Assembly: GCF_037154075.1 (NCBI RefSeq)
Contig: NZ_JBANRJ010000001.1
Location: 1,099,501-1,163,500, forward strand
Direction of reading: 5' to 3'
Source: Sphingobium aromaticiconvertens
Lineage (GTDB): Bacteria; Pseudomonadota; Alphaproteobacteria; Sphingomonadales; Sphingomonadaceae
DNA length: 64,000 bases
Part shown: piece by piece, positions 8,196 to 16,364 of the stretch
How positions within the stretch are numbered: position 1 is the stretch's first letter
How the letters are laid out: each line of letters begins with the position of its first letter
Position numbers and translations under genes: made by a program
The notes under the pieces: model-generated
Databases searched by the model: none
The model's input: the letters and a program-made list of their open reading frames with translations, nothing else
Told to the model about the DNA's origin: nothing

Positions 8196-9476
8196 TCAGG
8201 CGGCTTCCGTCACGCTCACACGCTCCAGCCGGGGAGAGAGTAGATGTACTGCCGCCAGCGCCACGAAATAGGCACTGCCAGCGACCGCAAACAGCGGCGT
8301 ATAACTGCCGATGCTGTCCAGCACATAGCCAGCATATTTGGCCATCACCATGCCGCCGATGGCGCCGACCGTGCCGCCAATGCCCACCACCGATCCGACT
8401 GCGCCACGCGGAAACAGATCGGACGGCAGGGTGTAGAGGTTCGCGGAAAAGGCCTGATGCGCAGCCGTGGCGATCCCGATCACCAGCACGGCCAGCCACA
8501 GATTGTCGATCGACTGGGCGAAGAAGATCGGCAGCACCGCGCAGGCGCACAGCAACATCGTCAGCTTGCGCGCGGCATTGACGCTCTTGCCGGCCTTCAT
8601 CAGCCGCCCCGACATCCAGCCGCCAAAGACGCTGCCGCCGTCGGATAGAAGATAGATGGCTACCAGCGGCGGCCCGAAACTGATCAGATCGAGGCCATAG
8701 CGGGTACCCAGATAGCCGGGCAGCCAGAAGAGGAAGAACCACCAGATCGGGTCAATGCAGAATTTGCCGATCGCATAGGCCCAGGTTTCCTTGACCGTGA
8801 TCAGCTTGCCCCAGCCGATCGGTACGACCGGATCGGCCGGATCCTGCTGGATATATGCCAGTTCTTCCTGGCTGATCTTGGGGTGCTGATCCGGTCGGCG
8901 ATAAAAGACCAGCCAGGCGATCAGCCAGACGATGCCGAAGATGCCGGTGGCGTAGAAAGCGACCCGCCAGCCATAGGCCACGGTCAGCCATGGCACCAGC
9001 AGCGGGGTTATGATCGCGCCGATATTGGCCCCGGCATTGAACAGGCCAATGGCGAAGGCGCGTTCCTTTTGCGGGAACCACTCGGTCACGGCCTTGATGC
9101 CTGCGGGGAAATTGCCGGACTCACCGACGCCCAGGCCAAAGCGGGCCATCGCAAACTGCGTCACGCTATGCACGCCGCCATGCGCCATATGGGCGACGGT
9201 CCACACGACCACGGCAATCGCATAGCCAAAGCGGGCGCCGATCACGTCGACGATCCGGCCAAAGCCCAGATAGCCGATCGCATAGGCGGCCTGAAACCAG
9301 AAGACGATATTGGCGAAGTCGGTTTCCGACCAGCTCATCTCAGCCGACAGCGTGGGCTTGAGCACGCCGATCATCTGCCGGTCGATATAGTTGATCGCGG
9401 TCGCCGCAAACAGCAGTGCTACCACCACCCAGCGATAGCGCCCAACCGGTGGCACCTGAACTCCTGCTTCGCTCAT
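8196..9476 (-). CDS. MFS transporter, hexuronate (ExuT) type
   Basis: 426 residues, 12 predicted membrane helices. The start YRWVVVALLFAATAINYIDRQMIGVL and the GVGESGNFPAGIKAVTEWFP segment are typical of ACS-family anion:cation symporters that carry galacturonate/glucuronate. ATG 9476 is preferred to the longer frame because AGGAG lies 9-13 bases before it. It sits in the pectin cluster next to an FAH-type hydratase and behind the LacI regulator, so uronate or unsaturated-uronate uptake across the inner membrane is the likely job. The substrate is inferred from context. Confidence 0.85.
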   Translation of the reverse strand: MSEAGVQVPPVGRYRWVVVALLFAATAINYIDRQMIGVLKPTLSAEMSWSETDFANIVFWFQAAYAIGYLGFGRIVDVIGARFGYAIAVVVWTVAHMAHGGVHSVTQFAMARFGLGVGESGNFPAGIKAVTEWFPQKERAFAIGLFNAGANIGAIITPLLVPWLTVAYGWRVAFYATGIFGIVWLIAWLVFYRRPDQHPKISQEELAYIQQDPADPVVPIGWGKLITVKETWAYAIGKFCIDPIWWFFLFWLPGYLGTRYGLDLISFGPPLVAIYLLSDGGSVFGGWMSGRLMKAGKSVNAARKLTMLLCACAVLPIFFAQSIDNLWLAVLVIGIATAAHQAFSANLYTLPSDLFPRGAVGSVVGIGGTVGAIGGMVMAKYAGYVLDSIGSYTPLFAVAGSAYFVALAAVHLLSPRLERVSVTEAA

Positions 9477-9511
9477 CAACCCGCTCCTATTTTTTCCGGT
9501 ATCTGGCCGCT

Positions 9512-10312
9512 TCAGCGCGGCTCTTGTGCTGTCATCGTGCAGTGCAGGCAACCCAGCGGACCGAAATCCGTCTCAACCACCTGTCCCGGATGGGCCGGAT
9601 GAACCCCTGTCACCGCGCCTGTCGAAATCCACCAGCCCGGCTCTATGGCGATGCCGCGCGCCGCCAGATTCTCGATCAGGAAACGCACGGAACCCATAGC
9701 GCCATTGTTGAAGGAGGCGGCCGTGCCGGTTCCGACCTCGACCCCATCGATCCGCGTGGCCACTGGTGTGGTCGCATAGGCGCCATCACGCCAGTCGGGG
9801 ATGGCCGAGCCGATCAGAAGGCCGTTATTATTGCCAAAATCGGATATCGTCACTGCCGGGCCAAGCTTGTTGATCGCGCCGAGCGGCGAGCTGGCAATCT
9901 CGATGCCGATATGCACGGCATCGACCAGTTCGGCGGCTTCTTCCAGGGTGAAGCTGGTTTTACCCGCGGCCGGCGCCACGCCCAGACGAAACAGGAACTC
10001 CGCTTCCACGGCGCCGAAGCCTTCGGCAAAGACCAGGCCGGTCGACTGCTCGTCCGCCGCGAAGACGGTCGAGGCAAAGATCGGTCCCGCCAGCCGGTCG
10101 CATCCAAATGTCTCTGACAGTGGCGAAGGAATGCGCCCGACCTTCCATCCCGCTACCGCATCCGTAGCGCGCGCCAACGCGGCGTCCTGAATCGCATAGC
10201 CTTCGTCCAGAGAGGTGGGCAGGGTTCCTGGATAGTCGGCAAGGCCGGTGGCATTTTTTCTGGCCGCCAGAAAGCACTCGGCTGTCGCCTGCGCTGCGCT
10301 GCTTCCCGTCAC
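9512..10312 (-). CDS. FAH-superfamily 2-keto-4-pentenoate hydratase-like enzyme
   Basis: 266 residues from a GTG start. It matches the MhpD/2-oxopent-4-enoate hydratase branch of the fumarylacetoacetate hydrolase fold: YAIQDAALARA and GWKVG near the N-terminus, EAEFLFRLG with the metal-binding acidic residues, and the GTGTAASFNNGAMGSVRFL segment. Family members hydrate or cleave 2-oxo acids with a divalent metal. The gene is co-directional with the transporter (35 bases to its ATG) and starts next to a LacI-type operator, so a role in hexuronate-derived keto acids is suggested. The aromatic meta-cleavage role normal for MhpD has no support in the neighbours. Confidence 0.8.
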   Translation of the reverse strand: MTGSSAAQATAECFLAARKNATGLADYPGTLPTSLDEGYAIQDAALARATDAVAGWKVGRIPSPLSETFGCDRLAGPIFASTVFAADEQSTGLVFAEGFGAVEAEFLFRLGVAPAAGKTSFTLEEAAELVDAVHIGIEIASSPLGAINKLGPAVTISDFGNNNGLLIGSAIPDWRDGAYATTPVATRIDGVEVGTGTAASFNNGAMGSVRFLIENLAARGIAIEPGWWISTGAVTGVHPAHPGQVVETDFGPLGCLHCTMTAQEPR

Positions 10313-10351
10313 GCGAAATCCCTTTCAAATCACTGATCGGATGACGGCTAA

Positions 10352-10366
10352 TGGAAACCGGTGTCA
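10352..10366. promoter_or_regulatory. LacI-type operator 1 (hydratase/lacI intergenic)
   Basis: TGGAAACCGGTGTCA, whose complement TGACACCGGTTTCCA is identical to operator 4 (18136-18150). It lies 40 bases before the leftward hydratase gene and 62 before the rightward lacI gene, so it can serve both transporter/hydratase expression and autoregulation. Central ACCGGT is typical of LacI-family sites. Confidence 0.8.
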
Positions 10367-10428
10367 TTTACAAGCGGCCTTGCGTTACGGACGGCTGGCG
10401 GCGTGAGGATTGTGCGCTATAAGGCCGC

Positions 10429-11481
10429 ATGGCAAAGCAAAAACAGGATGAGGGACAGCCGCCGAAGCTGACCATAAATGACATTGCCCGGATGGCCGGC
10501 GTATCGAAAAAGACGGTCAGCAGGGTCATCAACCGCTCACCGCTGCTCAATCAGGAAACACGGGGTAAGGTGGAGGCGATCATCCGCCAGACCGGCTATG
10601 TTCCCAATCCACAGGCGCGTGCTCTTGCTTTGGGCCGCAATTTCCTGATCGGCCTGGTTTATGACAACCCCAATGCCCAGATGATTCTCAGCATGCAGCA
10701 AGGCATATTGGAGGCGCTGCACGATACCGAGTTCGAACTGGTGATTCGCCCTGTCGATCGCGGTTCCAGTCGGGTGATGGAGGATATTCGTAGCTTCATA
10801 ACCCGCCAGCGCCTGTTCGGCGTTGTCATCCTGCCGCCCATGTCCGAAAATGACCAGTTGGCTCGGATGCTGGATGAGGAGGGGTGCCGCTATGTCCGTA
10901 TGGGGTCGGCGGTGCTTGACGATCCCGAACATATGGTTGCTTCCAACGACCGGGAAGCGGTGGCCGACGCCGTGCGCCATTTGATCGCCGTGGGCCATCG
11001 CCGCATTGGCCTGATCGCGGGACCGCATGGCTTCCGTTCAGCGCGTGAGCGGCGCGAAGGGTTTGAATTGGCGCTGACGGAGGCAGGGATCAGCCTGCCG
11101 CGTAGTCTGGTGGCGGACGGGCAGTATACGTTCGAATCCGGCGTATCTGCATCGGAAAGCCTGTTCGATCTGGCGCCCCGCCCGACCGCGATCTTTGCCA
11201 GCAATGATGAGATGGCGGCGGGCGTTCTCTACGCCGCGCGATTGCGTGGGATCGCCGTGCCGGAGGAGCTTTCGATCATCGGGTTCGACGATACCCCGCT
11301 CACCACGCGCGTCTGGCCGCCGCTCAGCACCGTGCGTTGGCCGATCGTGGCGATGGGTCGGGCCGCTGCGCTCAAACTCATCGGCACGGCCATCGGTGAG
11401 GAAGGGGAAGTCAACGAACCGTCGATGTTCAGCTCAACCCTGATCCGCCGCGCCTCGGTTGCACCTCCACACCAATCCTGA
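10429..11481 (+). CDS. LacI-family transcriptional regulator of the pectin locus
   Basis: 350 residues. The N-terminal helix-turn-helix and hinge are intact (LTINDIARMAGVSKKTVSRVIN, then GYVPNPQARALALGRN). The sugar-binding periplasmic-protein-like core follows, ending with the dimer segment PTAIFASNDEMAAGVLYAARLRGIAVPEELSIIGFDDTPL. It is divergent from the hydratase/MFS pair and upstream of kduI. Four matching palindromes occur at transcription-unit starts in this locus only, so it is very likely the local pectin/uronate repressor, an analogue of KdgR in a different protein family. The inducer (probably KDG or DKI) is inferred. Confidence 0.9.
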   Translation: MAKQKQDEGQPPKLTINDIARMAGVSKKTVSRVINRSPLLNQETRGKVEAIIRQTGYVPNPQARALALGRNFLIGLVYDNPNAQMILSMQQGILEALHDTEFELVIRPVDRGSSRVMEDIRSFITRQRLFGVVILPPMSENDQLARMLDEEGCRYVRMGSAVLDDPEHMVASNDREAVADAVRHLIAVGHRRIGLIAGPHGFRSARERREGFELALTEAGISLPRSLVADGQYTFESGVSASESLFDLAPRPTAIFASNDEMAAGVLYAARLRGIAVPEELSIIGFDDTPLTTRVWPPLSTVRWPIVAMGRAAALKLIGTAIGEEGEVNEPSMFSSTLIRRASVAPPHQS

Positions 11482-11495
11482 TAGTTGAGATTTAT

Positions 11496-11510
11496 TGACA
11501 CCGGTGTCCA
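11496..11510. promoter_or_regulatory. LacI-type operator 2 (upstream of kduI)
   Basis: TGACACCGGTGTCCA lies 14 bases after the lacI stop and 39 bases before the kduI ATG. Same core and flanks as the other three sites. Confidence 0.82.
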
Positions 11511-11549
11511 AGACGAGTGTCGCCAATCATCAGTGGCTGAGGTTCAACC

Positions 11550-12389
11550 ATGTACGAGAAGACATTTTACGGGACGCATCCGGATATGATGGAGTGCGTG
11601 AGCAATGAGGAGTTGCGGGATCGGTACTTGATCCAGGGGCTGTTCCGGACAGGCGAATGCGTGTTGAACTATACGCATGCGGAGCGGTTCGTGATTGGTG
11701 GCGTGGCGGTTGCGGACGGCGCAGTGAAGCTGCCTGATCAGACCGAGCCTGCGTCGGCGGCGGGGCATCCGTTTTTGGAGCGGCGTGAGCTTGCGGTCGT
11801 CAATGTGGGCAATGTCGAGGGCACCGTGACCGTCGATGGCGAAGTCTTCACGATGGGCAACAAGGATTGCCTCTATGTGACGATGGGTGCGAAGGACGTA
11901 CAGTTCTCCGGCGCTGGCGCGCGTTTCTATCTGGCCTCCTGCCCGGCGCACAAGGGGTTCGCGACGCGCCTGATCTCGGTCGCCGACGCGACCGCGCTGG
12001 AGCGCGGCAGCCTTGAGGAATCGAACGAGCGGACCATCTACCAGATGGTCATTCCGGGCATTTGCGACAGCGCGCAACTGGTGATGGGCCTGACCGTGCT
12101 CAAGCCCGGTTCGGTCTGGAACACCATGCCCCCCCACATCCATGAGCGCCGCAGCGAGATCTATTTCTACTTCGAGCTGGATGGCCCCTCTGACCGCGTC
12201 TTCCATTATATGGGCGAAGGCGAGGCCATGCGTCACATCGTCATGGGCAATGAGGAAGCGGTGATCTCCCCGCCCTGGTCGATCCACATGGGGTCAGGCA
12301 CCAAGGCCTATGCCTTCATCTGGGCGATGGCCGGCGAGAACCAGGACTATACCGACATGAATGTGCTGGACATCTGCCAACTGGCGTAA
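11550..12389 (+). CDS. kduI: 5-dehydro-4-deoxy-D-glucuronate isomerase
   Basis: 279 residues, the normal KduI length. It isomerises 4-deoxy-L-threo-5-hexosulose uronate (DKI), made from unsaturated galacturonate, to 2,5-diketo-3-deoxygluconate. The cupin zinc site is complete: [10 protein letters not shown] supplies His196, His198 and Glu203, and WSIHMG the last histidine (about 246). The start [13 protein letters not shown] is typical. It is the first gene of kduI-kduD-kdgK-esterase and lies behind operator 2. Assignment is secure. Confidence 0.96.
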   Translation: MYEKTFYGTHPDMMECVSNEELRDRYLIQGLFRTGECVLNYTHAERFVIGGVAVADGAVKLPDQTEPASAAGHPFLERRELAVVNVGNVEGTVTVDGEVFTMGNKDCLYVTMGAKDVQFSGAGARFYLASCPAHKGFATRLISVADATALERGSLEESNERTIYQMVIPGICDSAQLVMGLTVLKPGSVWNTMPPHIHERRSEIYFYFELDGPSDRVFHYMGEGEAMRHIVMGNEEAVISPPWSIHMGSGTKAYAFIWAMAGENQDYTDMNVLDICQLA

Positions 12390-12402
12390 GGCCTTCTTTG
12401 TT

Positions 12403-12552
12403 CCCCTCCCTTTCAAGGGAGGGGTTGACCGGAGGCACGTGTCTCCAGTCAAGGTGGGTGCGCGCGGCCTTCCGCGCGCTTCACCGCCAGCGTTGAGCGC
12501 CCCGCTTCGCGAGGCGCACCCTCCCCCAACCCCTCCCTTAAAAGGGAGGGGG
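12403..12552. repeat. REP-like palindromic element between kduI and kduD
   Basis: A 150-base stretch is bounded by two hairpins of nearly the same sequence: CCCCTCCCTT...AAGGGAGGGG at 12403-12424 and CCCCTCCC...GGGAGGGG near 12529-12552. Inside are two more hairpins: TTGAC/GTCAA arms around 12424-12451, and GCGCGCGG/CCGCGCGC at 12460-12479. The layout, with inverted copies at both ends, is that of a mobile intergenic repeat (REP/BIME-like) common in high-GC genomes. It lies inside the operon and could tune mRNA stability between kduI and kduD. Confidence 0.75.
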
Positions 12553-12564
12553 GAAAGTAAGACC

Positions 12565-13320
12565 ATGACCAATCCCTTTGATCTTTCCGGCAAGGTGGCC
12601 GTCGTCACCGGCGCCAACACCGGCATTGGCCAGGCGATCGCGCTGGCGCTCGCCGGGGCTGGCGCGGACATTGCCTGTGTGGGCCGCACGCCTGCTGAAG
12701 ACACCGTGACGCAGGCCCGCGCGCTGGGCCGCCGGGCAGAGATCGTCTCGGCCGACCTGTCGAGCATCGAGCCTGTGAACCGCATCATCGACGAGACGGT
12801 AGAGAAGCTGGGTCGCATCGACATATTGGTCAACAATGCCGGGATCATTCGCCGCGCCGACAGCATCGACTTCACCGAGGAAGACTGGGACGCGGTGATC
12901 GACACCAATTTGAAGAGCGTCTTCTTCCTGGCGCAGGCCGCGGCCAGGCAGATGCTGGCCCAAGGCTCCGGCAAGATCATCAACATCGCCTCGATGCTGA
13001 CCTTTCAGGGCGGCATCCGCGTGCCCAGCTATACCGCGTCCAAGAGCGGGATCGGCGGCCTGACCAAGCTGCTGGCCAATGAATGGTCGGCCAGGGGCAT
13101 CAATGTGAATGCGATCGCGCCCGGCTATATCGCCACCAACAACACCACCGCCTTGCAGGCCGATGAGGTCCGCAATAAGTCCATCGTCGACCGCATCCCG
13201 GCGGGCCGCTGGGGCAAGGCGTCCGATCTGGGCGGCGCGGCGGTGTTTCTTGCGTCGTCCGCGTCGGACTATGTCGATGGGCATATTCTTGCCGTCGACG
13301 GCGGCTGGCTGGCGCGTTAA
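12565..13320 (+). CDS. kduD: 2-dehydro-3-deoxy-D-gluconate 5-dehydrogenase
   Basis: 251 residues, a classical short-chain dehydrogenase. The cofactor motif TGANTGIG is near residue 15-22, NNAG near 90, and the active-site Ser-Tyr-Lys triad is given by NIASM and SYTASK. It reduces 2,5-diketo-3-deoxygluconate to KDG with NAD(P)H, the step after KduI. ATG 12565 is chosen although the frame is open back into the REP-like element; upstream codons there are repeat sequence. Ordered kduI-kduD-kdgK, which fixes its role. Confidence 0.94.
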   Translation: MTNPFDLSGKVAVVTGANTGIGQAIALALAGAGADIACVGRTPAEDTVTQARALGRRAEIVSADLSSIEPVNRIIDETVEKLGRIDILVNNAGIIRRADSIDFTEEDWDAVIDTNLKSVFFLAQAAARQMLAQGSGKIINIASMLTFQGGIRVPSYTASKSGIGGLTKLLANEWSARGINVNAIAPGYIATNNTTALQADEVRNKSIVDRIPAGRWGKASDLGGAAVFLASSASDYVDGHILAVDGGWLAR

Positions 13321-13337
13321 GCGGAAGGATCCTGATC

Positions 13338-14357
13338 GTGACCCAGAAGCCGACCCTTGCTTTCTTTGGTGAACTGCTGGTGCGCCTGTCGCCGCCCGAC
13401 AAGCTGTTGCTGCGTTCCGCGCGCAGTCTCGACATCCATGTCGGCGGGGCGGAGGCCAATGTCGCGATCGGGCTGGCCAGCCTTGGCCATGCCACCCGCA
13501 TGGTCAGCACGGTGCCCGACAATGCGCTGGGCCAGATGGCGCGCGGGGCGTTGATGGGCGCGGGGGTCGATTGCACCCATGTCGCGGCTGCGCAAGAGGG
13601 GCGGATGGGCCTTTACTTCCTGACGCCCGGCGCCGGGCTGCGGGCGTCGGACATCGTCTATGACCGGGCCGACAGCAGCTTTGCCCGCGCCAGCGAGGCG
13701 GATTTTGACTGGGACGCGGCGTTTGATGGCGCGACCCATCTCCATCTGTCGGGCATCACGCCTGCGCTGGGGCCGCGCTCCGCCGCCGCTGCGCTGGCCG
13801 CCGCCAAGGCCGCAAAGCAGCGGGGCATGACCCTGATCTTCGACGGCAATTATCGCGCGCGGCTGTGGGAAGCGTGGGACAGCGATCCCAAGGCGATCCT
13901 CACCCAACTGGTGAGCCAGGCCGACATCCTGTTCGGCAACCATCGCGACATGGCGCTGCTGCTCGACAAGCCCTTCCATGGCGACGGATCGGACCGGCGG
14001 CGCGAAGCAGCCCAAGCCGGGTTCGCGGCCTTCCCGAACCTCAAGCTGATCGCGTCCACCGCCCGCCATGTCGAGGACGCCGACCGCCACCGCATCGCCG
14101 CGCGCATCGACACGCCGGATGCGGCGGTCCAGACTGACGAAATCGCCGTCTCCGGCATCGTCGACCGGATCGGCGCGGGTGACGCCTTCGCCGCCGGCAT
14201 CCTCCACGGCATCCTGTCGGGCCAGAACATCGAGGACGCCGCCAACACCGGCCTCGCGCTCACCGCCCTCAAACACTCCCTCCCCGGCGATGCCTCCCTC
14301 TTCACCCAGCCCGACATCATAGCCTTCCAGCAAGACGGCCTCGACGTCAGACGCTGA
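13338..14357 (+). CDS. kdgK: 2-dehydro-3-deoxygluconokinase (PfkB family)
   Basis: 339 residues from GTG 13338. A ribokinase-fold sugar kinase: N-terminal FFGELLVRLSPPDKLLLRSA with the substrate-binding GGAEANVAIGLASLG, and the C-terminal signature DRIGAGDAFAAGILHG with the catalytic aspartate. KDG kinase makes KDPG for the Entner-Doudoroff aldolase. No KDPG aldolase gene lies in the window, so the pathway must finish with a gene elsewhere. It follows kduD by 17 bases and precedes an esterase by 12, so it is co-transcribed. Confidence 0.92.
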   Translation: MTQKPTLAFFGELLVRLSPPDKLLLRSARSLDIHVGGAEANVAIGLASLGHATRMVSTVPDNALGQMARGALMGAGVDCTHVAAAQEGRMGLYFLTPGAGLRASDIVYDRADSSFARASEADFDWDAAFDGATHLHLSGITPALGPRSAAAALAAAKAAKQRGMTLIFDGNYRARLWEAWDSDPKAILTQLVSQADILFGNHRDMALLLDKPFHGDGSDRRREAAQAGFAAFPNLKLIASTARHVEDADRHRIAARIDTPDAAVQTDEIAVSGIVDRIGAGDAFAAGILHGILSGQNIEDAANTGLALTALKHSLPGDASLFTQPDIIAFQQDGLDVRR

Positions 14358-14369
14358 AAGGAAAAATTC

Positions 14370-15932
14370 ATGATTGGTCGTCGCCCCTTTCTGACCAGCA
14401 CAATAGGTCTGATGGTGACGGCTGCATCCGCGCGGGTCGGGGCTGTGGCCAATAGCGTCGTTGCAACGACCCATGGCCGCATAAGGGGCACGCGCGAAGG
14501 CGGGCTGCATGTCTTTCGCGGGGTGCGCTATGGGCAGGATACGACGCGGCGTCGATTCATGCCGTCGGTGCCGCCCGAACGGTGGAGCGGCATTGTCGAT
14601 GCCACCCACTTTGCCCCCTCCTGCCCGCAAAAGGGCAAGCAGGCCGTGACCAGCGAGGATTGCCTGTTCCTTAACATCTGGACACCGGGAACAGAGGGGC
14701 AAGCGAAGCGTCCGGTGATGCTCTATATCCATGGCGGCGCCTATTCGAACGGCAGCGTGGTCGATCCGCTGAACCATGGCGATCGGCTGGCGGCGCGCGG
14801 CGACATAGTGGTGGTGACGGTCAATCATCGCCTCAATGCCTTGGGCTATCTCTATCTCGCTGGGCTGGACCCGCGCTTTGCCGACAGTGGCAATGTGGGG
14901 CAGCTCGACCTGATCCTCGCGCTGCGTTGGGTACGGGACAATATCGCGGCTTTCGGCGGTGATCCAGCTAACATATTGCTGTTCGGCCAGTCCGGCGGGG
15001 GCGCGAAGATCGCGACGATGATGGCTATGCCTGCGGCCAAGGGCCTGTTTCACCGCGCGATCACGATGAGCGGGCAACAGGTGACGGCATCCGGCCCGAT
15101 CAACGCGGCCCGCCGGACCGCCGCCTATCTCGATCGGCTGGGCGTCAGGCCGACCGATCTGGAACCACTGCTGACGATGCCGGTGGAACGGTTGATCGAG
15201 GGACTGTCGGTGGAAGACCCGATATTGGGCGGCGGCGTTTATATGGGGCCTGTGCTGGATATGCGTTGGTTGTTGCGGCACCCCTTCTGGCCCGACGCCG
15301 CGCCGCAGGGTAATGCAATCCCGATGATGTTGGGCAACACGCGTGAGGAAACCGGCGCCTTCATTGATCCCGGCGGGCCGATCGCTCGGGGCTTGAACTG
15401 GGATAATCTCGCTGCCCGAATGGCGCCGGAGTTGCGGATGGACCTGCCGCCTGAATGGATTGTCGCGCAATATCGGGCGCGCTTTCCCGACTGGTCGGCC
15501 GAACGCATCCTTTATGCCGCGACAACAGCAGGACGCAGCTGGCCGGGACAGGTGCTGGAGGCGGAGGCGCGGGCGCGCGTCGACGCGCCGACCTGGGTCT
15601 ATCAGGTCGATTTCCAGTCGCCGACGCAGCCGAGACGCGGTGCGCCGCACACAATGGACATCGCGCTGGCCTTTGGCACGCTGGATGCACCCGGATCGTT
15701 TACGGGCACAGGGCAGGGCGCACGGGCCGCATCGGCAGCGGTGATGGCGCGCTTCCTGCACTTTGCGCGCGCGGGCAATCCCGACGGGCCGGGGCTGGAA
15801 AGCTGGCCCCAATATCGACTGGATCACCGCAGCACGATGATTTTCGACACGGCCAGTCGGGTGGAAGATGACCCGCGCGGATGGGAGCGCGAGCTATTCG
15901 CGCGGGTGCCCTATATTCAGCCGGGAAGTTGA
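14370..15932 (+). CDS. Secreted type-B carboxylesterase
   Basis: 520 residues. A twin-arginine-like leader (GRRPFLTSTIGLMVTAASA) suggests export. The alpha/beta-hydrolase core carries the oxyanion segment YIHGGAYSNGS, the nucleophile elbow GQSGGG (Ser near residue 210), and the carboxylesterase-B signature SEDCLFLNIWTPG. The C-terminal catalytic histidine is in AGAPHTMD-like context (RRGAPHTMDIALAFG). Its position at the end of the kdu operon suggests removal of acetyl, methyl or feruloyl groups from pectin, but the substrate cannot be read from sequence. Confidence 0.85.
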   Translation: MIGRRPFLTSTIGLMVTAASARVGAVANSVVATTHGRIRGTREGGLHVFRGVRYGQDTTRRRFMPSVPPERWSGIVDATHFAPSCPQKGKQAVTSEDCLFLNIWTPGTEGQAKRPVMLYIHGGAYSNGSVVDPLNHGDRLAARGDIVVVTVNHRLNALGYLYLAGLDPRFADSGNVGQLDLILALRWVRDNIAAFGGDPANILLFGQSGGGAKIATMMAMPAAKGLFHRAITMSGQQVTASGPINAARRTAAYLDRLGVRPTDLEPLLTMPVERLIEGLSVEDPILGGGVYMGPVLDMRWLLRHPFWPDAAPQGNAIPMMLGNTREETGAFIDPGGPIARGLNWDNLAARMAPELRMDLPPEWIVAQYRARFPDWSAERILYAATTAGRSWPGQVLEAEARARVDAPTWVYQVDFQSPTQPRRGAPHTMDIALAFGTLDAPGSFTGTGQGARAASAAVMARFLHFARAGNPDGPGLESWPQYRLDHRSTMIFDTASRVEDDPRGWERELFARVPYIQPGS

Positions 15933-15974
15933 AGGGTGTTATTCAACAGCCACGGGTTACGATGGCCCGCTCCT

Positions 15975-16364
15975 CTATTTCACCACCGGGTAGGAGATGA
16001 TGAGCGCCAGCGGCTCCTTGCCGGTCTGTCGGATGCCCACCTGTGCACCGGTGTATAGATAGGCGGCCATGCCCGGCCCCACGGCGCGGGTGACGCCATC
16101 GGAGGTCACGTCGCCGGTGCCGGACAGGACATAATAAACCTCGTCATGCGCGATGGGGTGGAGGCCGATGGCCGAGCCGGGGTGCAGGATGCGCTTGCGA
16201 AACTCCATGGTGCGCGGTTGGGGCACGGCGTCGCTGATACGGTAAGCGGTGCTCATGCCGATCTGCCCGTGTGGGTTCGGCTCTTCCTTCCGGACGTCCT
16301 TTTCGTCGACGATTGCCATCGGCGGCGCCGCGCCCGCAAGCAACAGGGTGAGCAGCACACTCAT
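15975..16364 (-). CDS. Exported single-domain cupin protein
   Basis: 129 residues with a short hydrophobic leader (MSVLLTLLLAGAAPPMA). One cupin barrel is visible: GSAIGLHPIAHDEVYYVLSGTG supplies the His/His/Glu metal motif and PLALIISYPVV the final strand. Its ATG overlaps the pectate-lyase stop by 4 bases (ATGA), so the two are translationally coupled. By context it may act on the lyase product: the cytoplasmic cupin KdgF linearises unsaturated galacturonate. Similarity to KdgF itself is limited, and a periplasmic location would be unusual. Confidence 0.75.
   Translation of the reverse strand: MSVLLTLLLAGAAPPMAIVDEKDVRKEEPNPHGQIGMSTAYRISDAVPQPRTMEFRKRILHPGSAIGLHPIAHDEVYYVLSGTGDVTSDGVTRAVGPGMAAYLYTGAQVGIRQTGKEPLALIISYPVVK

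Noticed and set aside
9512..10312. Aromatic meta-cleavage role for the MhpD-like hydratase
   Set aside because: No ring-cleavage dioxygenase, aldolase or aldehyde dehydrogenase lies nearby; the transporter and regulator point to uronate metabolism.
13317..15827. 836-codon open frame on the minus strand
   Set aside because: It is antisense to kdgK and the esterase, which carry full family motifs; its own translation is Arg/Gly/His-rich with no domain. It results from high-GC codon bias.
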